Assembly: GCA_036744635.1 (NCBI GenBank)
Contig: DAIOHQ010000181.1
Location: forward strand, 1 to 10,373
Reading direction: 5' to 3'
Length of the DNA stretch: 10,373 bases
Source of the DNA: DAIOHQ01 sp036744635
GTDB lineage: Bacteria > Planctomycetota > Phycisphaerae > Tepidisphaerales > Tepidisphaeraceae
Part shown: positions 1-5,758 of the stretch, piece after piece
Position numbering within the stretch: the stretch's first letter is position 1
How the letters are laid out: every line of letters begins with the position of its first letter
The notes under the pieces: generated by a model
What the model was told of the DNA's origin: nothing
The model's input: only the letters and a program-made list of their open reading frames with translations
Database searches by the model: none
Made by a program: the position numbers and the translations under genes

Positions 1-167
1 GCTTGGGAGCCGCTTCGACCCAGCCCACTACCGAGCCGGCGTCAGCGCAAGTCGAAAAACCCATGATAGAAACGAGAGAGTTTCAGTTGGCTCTGATCGC
101 CTTCGTATCGCTGTTGGCTGGGGTGGTGATTGCGCGCAAGCGAAAGAGATGGAAGCGGCACGGGTGA
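1..167 (+). CDS. C-terminal fragment of a single-pass membrane protein (5' end outside window)
   Basis: The frame with codons starting at position 3 is open from the window edge to a TGA at 165-167, giving about 54 C-terminal residues. It begins with a Thr/Ala/Pro/Gln-rich linker, then has one hydrophobic segment of about 18 residues (LALIAFVSLLAGVVIA, roughly positions 87-134). It ends in a strongly basic tail (RKRKRWKRHG). A flexible linker, then one membrane helix, then positive charges is the usual end of a protein whose main body lies outside the cytoplasm, with the basic tail staying inside. It is not a PEP-CTERM signal, because no PEP motif precedes the helix. The family cannot be named from this part. 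The frame supports a real gene: open to the edge and ending in a sensible topogenic signal. Confidence 0.6.
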   Translation, partial: LGAASTQPTTEPASAQVEKPMIETREFQLALIAFVSLLAGVVIARKRKRWKRHG

Positions 168-352
168 GGCACGTCGATGGCAGTGAAGAAGAGATCGAAG
201 CGGCCAGGTTCAAGTAGGGCCGCTCATGCGATTTGGGGTGGAGTGTCGGAGTGCCCCGCTCATTGCATCCTTATTGAAGTTGCGGAATTCGGAAGAGAGT
301 GGGTAAAAGATGGAGTTGAGATTGTCGGGAATCTCTTTTGGGAAAAGGAGCC

Positions 353-532
353 ATGTCTCACATCTTCATCACCGGCGGCACGGCCAGCGAGGAGACGGTA
401 CACGTCGACCAGGATCACCAATGGCACATGCGGACGCTGGCAAGACTGGCTGAAGCGACCGGCGACGCTGCCTCACCGATCATCGCAACGCGGCATAAAG
501 GCAGTGTCAATTTGCAGGCAATTGGCAACTAA
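353..532 (+). CDS. Possible small protein of 59 residues, unknown function
   Basis: An ATG at 353 opens a 59-codon frame ending at TAA 530-532. A purine-rich AAAAGGAG lies only two bases upstream, which is closer than usual for a ribosome binding site. An in-frame TTG at 338 would add five residues but has no such site. Codons in the first two thirds favour G or C in the third position, as in the neighbouring genes. The product starts MSHIFITGGTASEE, has a His/Asp/Trp-rich middle (DQDHQWHM, residues 20-27) and a short Ala-rich helix-like part (LARLAEATGDAAS). It has no signal peptide or membrane segment. I do not recognise a family. It could be a genuine small gene, a remnant of a longer one, or chance. 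Confidence 0.3.
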   Translation: MSHIFITGGTASEETVHVDQDHQWHMRTLARLAEATGDAASPIIATRHKGSVNLQAIGN

Positions 533-547
533 CAACTGCTTGGGGGG

Positions 548-576
548 GTTTCAATTCCTCTGGCCAGGCTTAAAAT
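548..576 (+). promoter_or_regulatory. Weak sigma70-like promoter candidate for manC
   Basis: TAAAAT at 571-576 matches the -10 consensus at five of six positions. Seventeen bases upstream, GTTTCA (548-553) matches the -35 consensus at only three. Transcription would start near 583 and leave a leader of about 38 bases before the manC ATG. This is a pattern match only; nothing else supports it. Confidence 0.25.
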
Positions 577-620
577 GCGGGTTTGACGCCCAGAGGCGCA
601 AGGGGGGCAAGGGAACCATT

Positions 621-1739
621 ATGGAATATGGCGTGATCATGGCGGGTGGGGCGGGGACGCGGCTTTGGCCGCTTTCGCGCGGGAATCGGCCCAAGCAGCT
701 TTTGCCGGTGGTGCGCGGCAAGAGCCTGCTGCAGCTTTCGTATGAGCGGCTGCGCGGAATGCTGCCGCCTGAGCGCATCTTTGTATGCACCGGCGCCGTC
801 CACGGGCCGGCGGTGATGGAGAACCTGCCCGAACTGCCCAAGGATAATCTGCTGGGCGAGCCGCAGGGGCGCGACACGGCCAACGCGGTGGGATTCTCCG
901 CGGCCGTGCTGCTGAAGCGCGACCCGGACGCGGTGGCGGCCTTCGTCAGCGCCGATCACGTGATCGAACCGCTCGAGCAATTCCACAAGGCACTCCGCAC
1001 CGCGTTTGACGTGACCGCGGAGTTTCCTGACGCGCTGGTGACGTTTGGGATCATCCCGACCTACGGGCATACCGGCCTGGGATATATCCACCGGCATGAC
1101 GCCCTTACGACCAAAGCCTCCGGCATGAAGGGGGTAGGGGGGGCCTACCGGGTGCAGGCGTTCCGCGAGAAGCCGGACAAGGCGACCGCCGACCGATATG
1201 TCGAATCGGGACGGTACTACTGGAATTCCGGAATGTTCGTGTGGCGCTGCGATACGGTGCTCAATGAGCTGGCGCTGCACTTGCCCGAGGGGTACAAGGG
1301 ATTCAGGCAGATCGGCGAAGCCTGGGGGACGGACCGCCAGCAATCTGTCTTGAATGACGTTTATCCCAAGCTTCCCAGGATCAGCATCGACTTCGCGGTG
1401 ATGGAGCCGGCCAGCCAGCACAAGGGAAAGGCGCAGGTGGTGGTGGTGGAGATGCCCGTGCAGTGGCTGGATGTTGGTTCCTGGCCGGCGATGGCGGAAA
1501 CGCTGAAGATGGACGAGGCCGACAACGCAGTGGATTGCCCGATCTGCGTGCTGATCGATTCGGACAACAACATCGTGGTCAGCCATGACCCCGAGCACCT
1601 GATTTCGACGGTCGGGGTGAGCGACATGATCATCGTACACACGCCGGATGTGACGATGGTCTGCTCCAAGAGCGAGGCGCAGCGCGTCAAGGATCTGGTG
1701 GGAAAGGTGAAGGAGAAGTTCGGGACGCGATACCTGTGA
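621..1739 (+). CDS. manC: Mannose-1-phosphate guanylyltransferase (GDP-mannose pyrophosphorylase)
   Basis: Cytoplasmic enzyme that joins mannose-1-phosphate and GTP into GDP-mannose and pyrophosphate, the activated mannose for polysaccharides, glycoconjugates and GDP-fucose. From the ATG at 621 the product has 372 residues. It shows the pyrophosphorylase signature GGAGTRLWPLSR (9-20) with the catalytic Lys of PKQ (25), EPQGRDTANA (80-89), the metal-binding SADH (110-113), FREKP (181-185), NSGMFVW (202-208), SIDFAVME (255-262) and LDVGSW (283-288). About 85 residues follow, as expected for the left-handed helix region. There is no phosphomannose isomerase domain, so this is the short monofunctional type, not the fused enzyme of about 470 residues. 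The 621 start places the signature at residue 9, as in homologues; the frame is open further upstream but unlike the family. ruvX follows after 22 bases, probably in one operon. Confidence 0.93.
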   Translation: MEYGVIMAGGAGTRLWPLSRGNRPKQLLPVVRGKSLLQLSYERLRGMLPPERIFVCTGAVHGPAVMENLPELPKDNLLGEPQGRDTANAVGFSAAVLLKRDPDAVAAFVSADHVIEPLEQFHKALRTAFDVTAEFPDALVTFGIIPTYGHTGLGYIHRHDALTTKASGMKGVGGAYRVQAFREKPDKATADRYVESGRYYWNSGMFVWRCDTVLNELALHLPEGYKGFRQIGEAWGTDRQQSVLNDVYPKLPRISIDFAVMEPASQHKGKAQVVVVEMPVQWLDVGSWPAMAETLKMDEADNAVDCPICVLIDSDNNIVVSHDPEHLISTVGVSDMIIVHTPDVTMVCSKSEAQRVKDLVGKVKEKFGTRYL

Positions 1740-1761
1740 GGGGGCGGAGGGTCGGAGGGTC

Positions 1762-2208
1762 ATGCGGACGCTGGCGATTGATTTTGGCGGCCGGCGGGTT
1801 GGGCTGGCGCTGAGCGATCAGGGAGGGCGATTTGCCTCACCCTATGAGGTGCTGTTCATTTCTTCCCCGGAGCAGGCGGCGGAGCGGATTCTCGCGATCA
1901 TTGCAAAGGAAGGCGTGGAGCGGCTGGTGGTGGGGTTGCCGTTGAACATGGATGAGACCATGGGGCCGGCGGCGCGGGAGACGATCCGGTTTGCCAGAGA
2001 TTTGGCGGGGAGGGCGGGCAAGCCGCTGGTGTTCGTCGATGAACGGCTCACCAGCTTCGCCGCCGAGCAGCAGCTCGCCGACAGAAAGCGGGCGGGGGAG
2101 AAGCTGACCCACAAGCGCAAAAAGCAGCAGCAGGATGCGGTCGCCGCGTGCATTTTCTTGCAGGCGTTTTTGGATGGCAAGCTGTTGCCGGTGGATGTTT
2201 CGCGGTGA
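1762..2208 (+). CDS. ruvX: RuvX/YqgF-family putative Holliday junction resolvase / pre-16S rRNA nuclease
   Basis: A 148-residue protein, normal length for the family, with the RNase H-like fold. The family is linked to maturation of the 5' end of 16S rRNA and was also proposed to be a Holliday junction resolvase. The conserved acidic residues are visible: D7 in IDFGGRRVG, E94 in VDERLTS and D125 in QQQDAVAA. VVGLPLNMDE (56-65) is the family's second strand motif. The start is well supported: GGAGG at 1754-1758 lies three bases before the ATG, and the DFG motif begins at residue 7. It sits 22 bases downstream of manC and is probably cotranscribed with it, although the two functions are unrelated. 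No terminator is visible after its stop. Confidence 0.93.
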   Translation: MRTLAIDFGGRRVGLALSDQGGRFASPYEVLFISSPEQAAERILAIIAKEGVERLVVGLPLNMDETMGPAARETIRFARDLAGRAGKPLVFVDERLTSFAAEQQLADRKRAGEKLTHKRKKQQQDAVAACIFLQAFLDGKLLPVDVSR

Positions 2209-2244
2209 GCAGTTGTGCTGACGCGGCGGAGGGCGGAATTTCCC

Positions 2245-2274
2245 TAGACGCCGGCAGGGTGGTATGTGTCTAAT
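2245..2274 (+). promoter_or_regulatory. Sigma70-like promoter candidate for the LEA-like lipoprotein gene
   Basis: TAGACG (2245-2250, four of six matches to TTGACA) is followed after 18 bases by TCTAAT (2269-2274, five of six matches to TATAAT). Transcription would start near 2281, giving a leader of about 50 bases that contains the hairpin at 2296-2310. The AT-rich -10 region stands out in a GC-rich setting. The strong terminator after the gene also argues for a unit transcribed on its own. Confidence 0.45.
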
Positions 2275-2295
2275 AAAGATGTTCGGCGAAAGGTC

Positions 2296-2310
2296 GGCCG
2301 CGAAGCGGCC
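2296..2310 (+). promoter_or_regulatory. Short leader hairpin upstream of the lipoprotein ribosome binding site
   Basis: GGCCGC (2296-2301), a GAA loop and GCGGCC (2305-2310) form a perfect 6-bp stem. Its top, GCGAAGC, is the sequence of an exceptionally stable mini-hairpin. It ends nine bases before the GAAGGAG ribosome binding site, so it does not cover it. It could stabilise the 5' end of the mRNA or be a weak end signal for ruvX, but no T-tract follows. Confidence 0.35.
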
Positions 2311-2330
2311 ATTTACACGAAGGAGACTCC

Positions 2331-2720
2331 ATGAACAAGACGAAGCTCGCCCTGGCGTTGGCGCTGGGTCTGACCGGATTGACGATCGCGGGTTGCAACA
2401 AGGATGAAGAGAAGACAAAGATGAAGGTGACCGGTCCCGACGGGAAGACCACCACCGTTGAAACCAAGACGACGACCGACGACAAGAATCGCGTCAAGGA
2501 CACCGCGAACAAGGTGGGCGAAGGGGTTGAGAACGGCATGAAGAAGACCGGCGAAGCCGTGAAGAATGGCGCCGAGAAGGTGGGCGACGCCACCAAGGAC
2601 ATCGTGAAGTCCACCGGCGAGAAGCTCAACGACATGGGTACGAAGACCACCGAGACCAAGACCACGGTGGAGACCAAGATACCGAGCACGATGCCGTCGA
2701 CCGCTCCGGTGATCAGGTAA
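2331..2720 (+). CDS. Small lipoprotein with LEA-like 11-residue repeats
   Basis: 129 residues. The N-terminus is a lipoprotein signal: MNKTK, a hydrophobic core and a lipobox IAGC with the lipidated Cys at 22, so the mature protein should be anchored in a membrane of the envelope. Residues 54-97 form four 11-residue repeats, each ending in K-[VKS]-[VT]-G-[ED] or close to it: RVKDTANKVGE, GVENGMKKTGE, AVKNGAEKVGD, ATKDIVKSTGE. This matches the periodicity of LEA group 3 proteins, which are disordered or form amphipathic helices and are associated with desiccation or osmotic stress. Thr/Lys-rich segments containing TTVETK flank the repeats on both sides (about 40-52 and 104-116). The start is supported by AGGAG at 2321-2325, five bases before the ATG. 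The gene has its own promoter candidate and a strong terminator. A stress role is inference; no specific family is recognised. Confidence 0.85.
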   Translation: MNKTKLALALALGLTGLTIAGCNKDEEKTKMKVTGPDGKTTTVETKTTTDDKNRVKDTANKVGEGVENGMKKTGEAVKNGAEKVGDATKDIVKSTGEKLNDMGTKTTETKTTVETKIPSTMPSTAPVIR

Positions 2721-2737
2721 CGGCCAGCCAATCGTTC

Positions 2738-2775
2738 AGCACGGGCAGTTTCGCGCTGCCCGTGCTTTTGTTTTT
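2738..2775 (+). terminator. Strong intrinsic terminator after the lipoprotein gene
   Basis: An 11-bp perfect stem (AGCACGGGCAG at 2738-2748 with CTGCCCGTGCT at 2756-2766) encloses a 7-base loop. The T-tract TTTTGTTTTT (2766-2775) follows directly. It starts 17 bases after the lipoprotein stop codon. This is the only textbook Rho-independent terminator in the window. Confidence 0.92.
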
Positions 2776-2804
2776 GGTGGATGAATTTCAGGCGGGAGAT
2801 GGCC

Positions 2805-3146
2805 ATGTCTGAACACACCGAGCCGATCAAGGGGAAACTGCCGGCGACCTTCAAGGAATTTATCGCCCGATTTCCCGAAATCGGAGAGGCACACGAAAAG
2901 GTGGCCAAGGCGGTGGAGGGATATGGTCCGATCGACGAAAAGCATTGTGAGCTGATCAAGATCGGAATTTGCGTGGGGGCGGGGCTGGAAACCGCGACCC
3001 GCAGCCATGTGCGGCGGGCACTGCAGAACGGGGCGACCGAGGCCGAGATCGAGCAGGCGATCCTGCTGGCCATGAACACCTGTGGATTTCCCAAGACGGT
3101 GGCGGCGTGGCAGTGGGCGCGGCAGCAGATTGAGCGCGGGGCGTAA
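2805..3146 (+). CDS. Carboxymuconolactone decarboxylase / AhpD-fold family protein lacking CxxC
   Basis: 113 residues of the all-helical CMD/AhpD fold, usually a homo-oligomer in the cytoplasm. Residues 45-105 carry the family core: EKHCELIKIGICVGAGLE, then H68 in SHVRRAL, the turn NGATEAEIEQA (75-85) and the last helix with GFPKTVAAW. In AhpD-type peroxidase/reductase members a CxxC pair sits four residues before this His; here those positions read L61-E-T-A64, so thiol redox chemistry by that pair is excluded. The two Cys at 48 and 56 do not form a CxxC. Function is therefore unassigned. I prefer ATG 2805 because GGGAG (2794-2798) lies six bases upstream. ATG 2799 is possible, whereas ATG 2781 follows the terminator T-tract directly and has no ribosome binding site. 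The gene stands alone between the lipoprotein terminator and pfkA. Confidence 0.85.
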   Translation: MSEHTEPIKGKLPATFKEFIARFPEIGEAHEKVAKAVEGYGPIDEKHCELIKIGICVGAGLETATRSHVRRALQNGATEAEIEQAILLAMNTCGFPKTVAAWQWARQQIERGA

Positions 3147-3280
3147 CGGATGGGTGCTTGCCCGATACGATTTCAGGAGCGACCCAGGGCAATTATTCAG
3201 GATAAAAAACTCCAGTATCTGCTGATTTGGTCGATAACATCCATGGGCGGTTGAATTGTCTACCCGGCGAAGGATGCGGC

Positions 3281-4372
3281 ATGGCAGAGATCAGGCGAAT
3301 TGGCGTGTTGACCGGGGGCGGGGATTGTCCGGGGCTCAACGCGGTCATCCGCGCCGTCACCAAGGCCGCGATGCACCAGTACAAGCTGGAAGTCTACGGC
3401 GTCGAGGATGGGTTTCTGGGGCTGATCCAGAACCGGATGCGGCCGCTGGCCTGGTCGGATGTCAGCAATATCCTCACCCTTGGCGGGACGATCCTGGGGA
3501 CCAGCAATCAGGCCAATCCCGAGCGCTATGCGGTGAAGCGGGGAGATAAGACGGAATATCTAAACGTGACCGACCGGGTGGTCGAGCACGTGAGCGCCAA
3601 CCATCTCGATGCCCTGGTCTGCATCGGCGGCGATGGAACGATGACCGGCGCGGCCAATCTCATCAAGCACGGCATCAACTGCATCGGCGTGCCGAAAACG
3701 ATCGACAACGACCTGGAGGGGTGCGAGCAGACGTTCGGCTTTGACACCGCCGTGACGACCGCGGCGGAATGCCTGGACAAAATCCATTCAACGGCGCAAA
3801 GCCATCATCGCGTGATGCTGGTGGAAGTGATGGGAAGAAACGCCGGCTGGCTGGGATTGCACGCGGGGGTGGCCAGCGGGTCTGATGTCATCTTGATCCC
3901 GGAGATTCCGTACGACTTGAACAAAATCTGCGAGCTGCTGCAGTACCGCTCGCGCACGGGAAAGCGCTTCAGCATCGTCTGCGTAAGCGAGGGGGCGCGG
4001 GCGAAGGATGGCGAGGTGGTGGTGCAGCGCCGGGTCGAGACCAGTCCCGACCCGATTCGCCTCTGCGGAATCGCGGCCAAGCTGGCGGCGGACATCGAGG
4101 GCTGCACGGGGTTGGAGACGCGGGCGACGAACCTTGGCCACGTCCAGCGCGGCGGAACGCCGACGCCGTTTGATCGGGTGCTGGCCACGTCGTTTGGACA
4201 TCATGCGCTGGAGCTGGTGATGGGGAAGGCGTTCGGCAAGCTGGTGGTGTGGGCAAACGGCCGGATCGATCAGGTGGATATTGAATCGGTGGCCGGCAAG
4301 CAGCGCAAAGTACCGGAGAATTCGGCGGTGATTCGCGCGGCCCGCGCCATCGGCACGAGCCTGGGCGATTAG
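3281..4372 (+). CDS. pfkA: 6-phosphofructokinase, group III type (phosphoryl donor uncertain, ATP favoured)
   Basis: Cytoplasmic glycolytic enzyme that phosphorylates fructose-6-phosphate to fructose-1,6-bisphosphate. 363 residues from ATG 3281, which has AAGGA at 3270-3274. An in-frame TTG at 3227 would add 18 non-family residues. Motifs: TGGGDCPGLN (11-20), GGDGT (116-120), PKTIDND (138-144) with the catalytic base D142, MGRNAGW (184-190), E237 in CVSEGA and GHVQRGG (286-292). G119 in GGDGT is the residue typical of ATP use (pyrophosphate enzymes have Asp). K139 in PKTIDND is the residue typical of pyrophosphate enzymes, but it also occurs in ATP-using group III and trypanosomatid enzymes. 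The donor is thus not settled, with ATP more likely. The gene stands alone and converges on the DUF1501 gene. The 134 bases upstream hold no clear promoter. Confidence 0.93.
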   Translation: MAEIRRIGVLTGGGDCPGLNAVIRAVTKAAMHQYKLEVYGVEDGFLGLIQNRMRPLAWSDVSNILTLGGTILGTSNQANPERYAVKRGDKTEYLNVTDRVVEHVSANHLDALVCIGGDGTMTGAANLIKHGINCIGVPKTIDNDLEGCEQTFGFDTAVTTAAECLDKIHSTAQSHHRVMLVEVMGRNAGWLGLHAGVASGSDVILIPEIPYDLNKICELLQYRSRTGKRFSIVCVSEGARAKDGEVVVQRRVETSPDPIRLCGIAAKLAADIEGCTGLETRATNLGHVQRGGTPTPFDRVLATSFGHHALELVMGKAFGKLVVWANGRIDQVDIESVAGKQRKVPENSAVIRAARAIGTSLGD

Positions 4373-4404
4373 AAAAGGGTTGAATTGCGCGCTCATCGCT
4401 TCGC

Positions 4405-4461
4405 GTAGCACGTGCGTCTCGCCCGTGGGCGCAGAAGACACGGGCGAGACGCCCGTGCTAC
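4405..4461. repeat. Head-to-head pair of REP-like hairpins with GTAG foot (BIME-like)
   Basis: Two 23-base arms, 4405-4427 and 4439-4461, are inverted copies with a single mismatch (T4413 opposite C4453) and an 11-base spacer. Each arm begins, on its own strand, with GTAG and continues into a hairpin of its own. On the right arm CACGGGCG (4439-4446), loop AGA and CGCCCGTG (4450-4457) pair perfectly; the left arm has the same stem with one mismatch. A GTAG tetranucleotide at the foot of a GC-rich palindrome, in inverted pairs, is the hallmark of REP/BIME elements mobilised by RAYT (Y1-type) transposases. It lies in the gap between the convergent pfkA and DUF1501 genes, the usual place for such elements, and may also act as a two-way transcript end, although no T-tract is present. 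Confidence 0.75.
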
Positions 4462-4465
4462 ATGT

Positions 4466-4485
4466 GGATAGCGGTTCCGCTATCC
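4466..4485. repeat. 20-base palindrome overlapping the DUF1501 stop codon
   Basis: GGATAGCGG (4466-4474) and CCGCTATCC (4477-4485) are perfect 9-base inverted arms around TT. It starts five bases after the REP-like pair. The minus-strand TAG stop codon of the DUF1501 gene (4482-4480) lies in its right arm. In RNA from either strand it can fold into a stem of about 8 bp with a 4-base loop, so it may help end or protect the minus-strand transcript. Confidence 0.6.
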
Positions 4486-5739
4486 GAGGAACGTCTGGCG
4501 GCCCTTGTGGCCGGGCAGCACTTTATCCGCCGGCGTGCCCAGCCAGTTTTCGAGGATCGTGGCGTAGCAGTCGCGGAAGTCCACGTTGTACTTCAGGTCG
4601 CCATCGTCCAAGTCGGCGAGGGAGGGATATTTGCCATAGAGGCCGCCTTTGACAGCGCCTCCGGCGATGAACATGACGCTGGCGGCGCCGTGGTCGGTGC
4701 CGGCGGAGGCGTTTTCATGCACGCGCCGGCCGAACTCGCTGAAGCTCATCACCAGCACATCCTTATCGCGATTCTCGGTCTTCAAGTCGGCGAGAAACGC
4801 CCCGATCGCAGCAGACACTAAGCCTAGTTGCGCGGCATGGCCGGGCGCCTGCTTGGCGTGGGTGTCGAAGCCACCGATGTTGATGTAGAAGAGCTTGGTC
4901 CCGTGGTTCTCGATGATCATCTGGGCGAACACCGCGAAGCCGCGGCCGATGTCGTTCTTGGGATAGTTCACCCGCGTCTGCCGCGGGTGCTTGAGGACGG
5001 CCTTGATGATCTCGGTGCCCTTGACGATGTCTTGGCCGGTCGATTCGATCACATCCTCTGGTGCTTTGGCATCGGTGTGCATGTCGTCGGCCGGCATGTC
5101 AGGGGCATCTTTTTTCATGTCCTTGTAGAGCGTGCTGATGGCCACCGACTCAGGCTTCTGGCCCATCGGATAAAAGTCATCGACCGCATTCACGCTCATC
5201 GCCGGCGCCCGGCCGGCGCGGAAAATTTCCGGGCGCTGCTGGCCGTAGTGAACGATCGGCACAACGCTCTTGTTCTGCGCGGCGGCGGCCTGTTCGTAAT
5301 AGCGGCCAAGCCAGCCGGTGTTCACATCCTTGCCGGGATCGCCGCGGTGCCAGATTTCCATCGAGCGGAAGTGCGAGCGGTTGGCATTGGGATAACCCGC
5401 GCCCTGGATCACCGCGAGCTGATTGTTCTTGTAGAGATCGTGAAGAGCGGACATCGCGGGATGGAGGCCGACCTTGTCATCGAGCATCAGCACCTGGCCT
5501 TGGGGAATGGCGAGGGTCGGCCGGACCAGCGGATACTGGGCGTCGGTGATGGGGATCACCGTGTTCAGGCCGTCGTTGCCGCCATTCAGCTCGAAGATGA
5601 CCAGAATCCGGCCATCGGTGCTCTTGTTGTTCTCCTCCCCGCGGGCCTGAGCGAGGTTCATCAGGACGGTGGGCACGGCCGAGCCGATGGCGAGAACGCT
5701 GGCTCCGGTTTTCAGAAATTGGCGGCGGGAGAAGATCAT
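4480..5739 (-). CDS. DUF1501 domain exported protein with twin-arginine signal
   Basis: 419 residues. The N-terminus SRRQFLKTGASVLAIGSAVPTV (residues 4-24) is a twin-arginine (Tat) signal, so the protein is exported folded, probably with a cofactor or metal. The DUF1501 family belongs to the alkaline phosphatase/sulfatase-like superfamily. Conserved elements seen: FELNGGNDGLN (49-59), SHFRSMEIWH (122-131), the GGFDTH motif (289-294) and MSFSEFGRR...GTDHG (331-351), where Asp and His residues are likely metal ligands. The length is normal and the C-terminus intact. AGGAG on the minus strand (5750-5746) lies six bases before the ATG. The gene follows the DUF1800 gene by 19 bases in the same operon. 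No biochemical activity has been settled for this family; the pair is abundant in Planctomycetota, where it is assumed to act outside the cytoplasm. Confidence 0.92.
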   Translation of the reverse strand: MIFSRRQFLKTGASVLAIGSAVPTVLMNLAQARGEENNKSTDGRILVIFELNGGNDGLNTVIPITDAQYPLVRPTLAIPQGQVLMLDDKVGLHPAMSALHDLYKNNQLAVIQGAGYPNANRSHFRSMEIWHRGDPGKDVNTGWLGRYYEQAAAAQNKSVVPIVHYGQQRPEIFRAGRAPAMSVNAVDDFYPMGQKPESVAISTLYKDMKKDAPDMPADDMHTDAKAPEDVIESTGQDIVKGTEIIKAVLKHPRQTRVNYPKNDIGRGFAVFAQMIIENHGTKLFYINIGGFDTHAKQAPGHAAQLGLVSAAIGAFLADLKTENRDKDVLVMSFSEFGRRVHENASAGTDHGAASVMFIAGGAVKGGLYGKYPSLADLDDGDLKYNVDFRDCYATILENWLGTPADKVLPGHKGRQTFLG

Positions 5740-5758
5740 GGGAGGCTCCTGGTAAGGC

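Larger units (their letters stand above)
168..620. other. Long intergenic stretch with only weak coding signals
   Basis: No convincing gene fills these 453 bases. The manC frame stays open back to an ATG at 177, but the extra 148 codons give Arg/Ser/Cys-rich sequence that no sugar-nucleotide pyrophosphorylase carries before its first strand, so I treat them as non-coding. The stretch contains one doubtful small ORF (353-532) and a run of seven G (542-548). It also contains an imperfect promoter just before manC and a 7-bp inverted repeat (557-563 with 590-596, 26-base loop) in the probable manC leader. I see no terminator for the upstream gene. Confidence 0.5.

Noticed and set aside
177..620. 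In-frame 148-codon N-terminal extension of the manC frame
   Set aside because: The open frame continues upstream without a stop, but the extra sequence is low in family-like character, and the pyrophosphorylase signature normally starts within about ten residues of the N-terminus, as it does from ATG 621.
570..1763. 397-codon open frame on the minus strand over manC
   Set aside because: Rich in His, Arg and Pro with no motif. It lies opposite a clear gene and is explained by GC-rich codon bias.
2270..3094. 274-codon minus-strand frame over the lipoprotein and CMD genes
   Set aside because: It crosses a strong terminator and two genes with clear starts and motifs, so it is a shadow frame.
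3147..3280. Promoter upstream of pfkA
   Set aside because: The AT-rich patch at 3190-3240 has several partial -10 words (for example GATAAC at 3233-3238), but none has an acceptable -35 at 16-18 bases.
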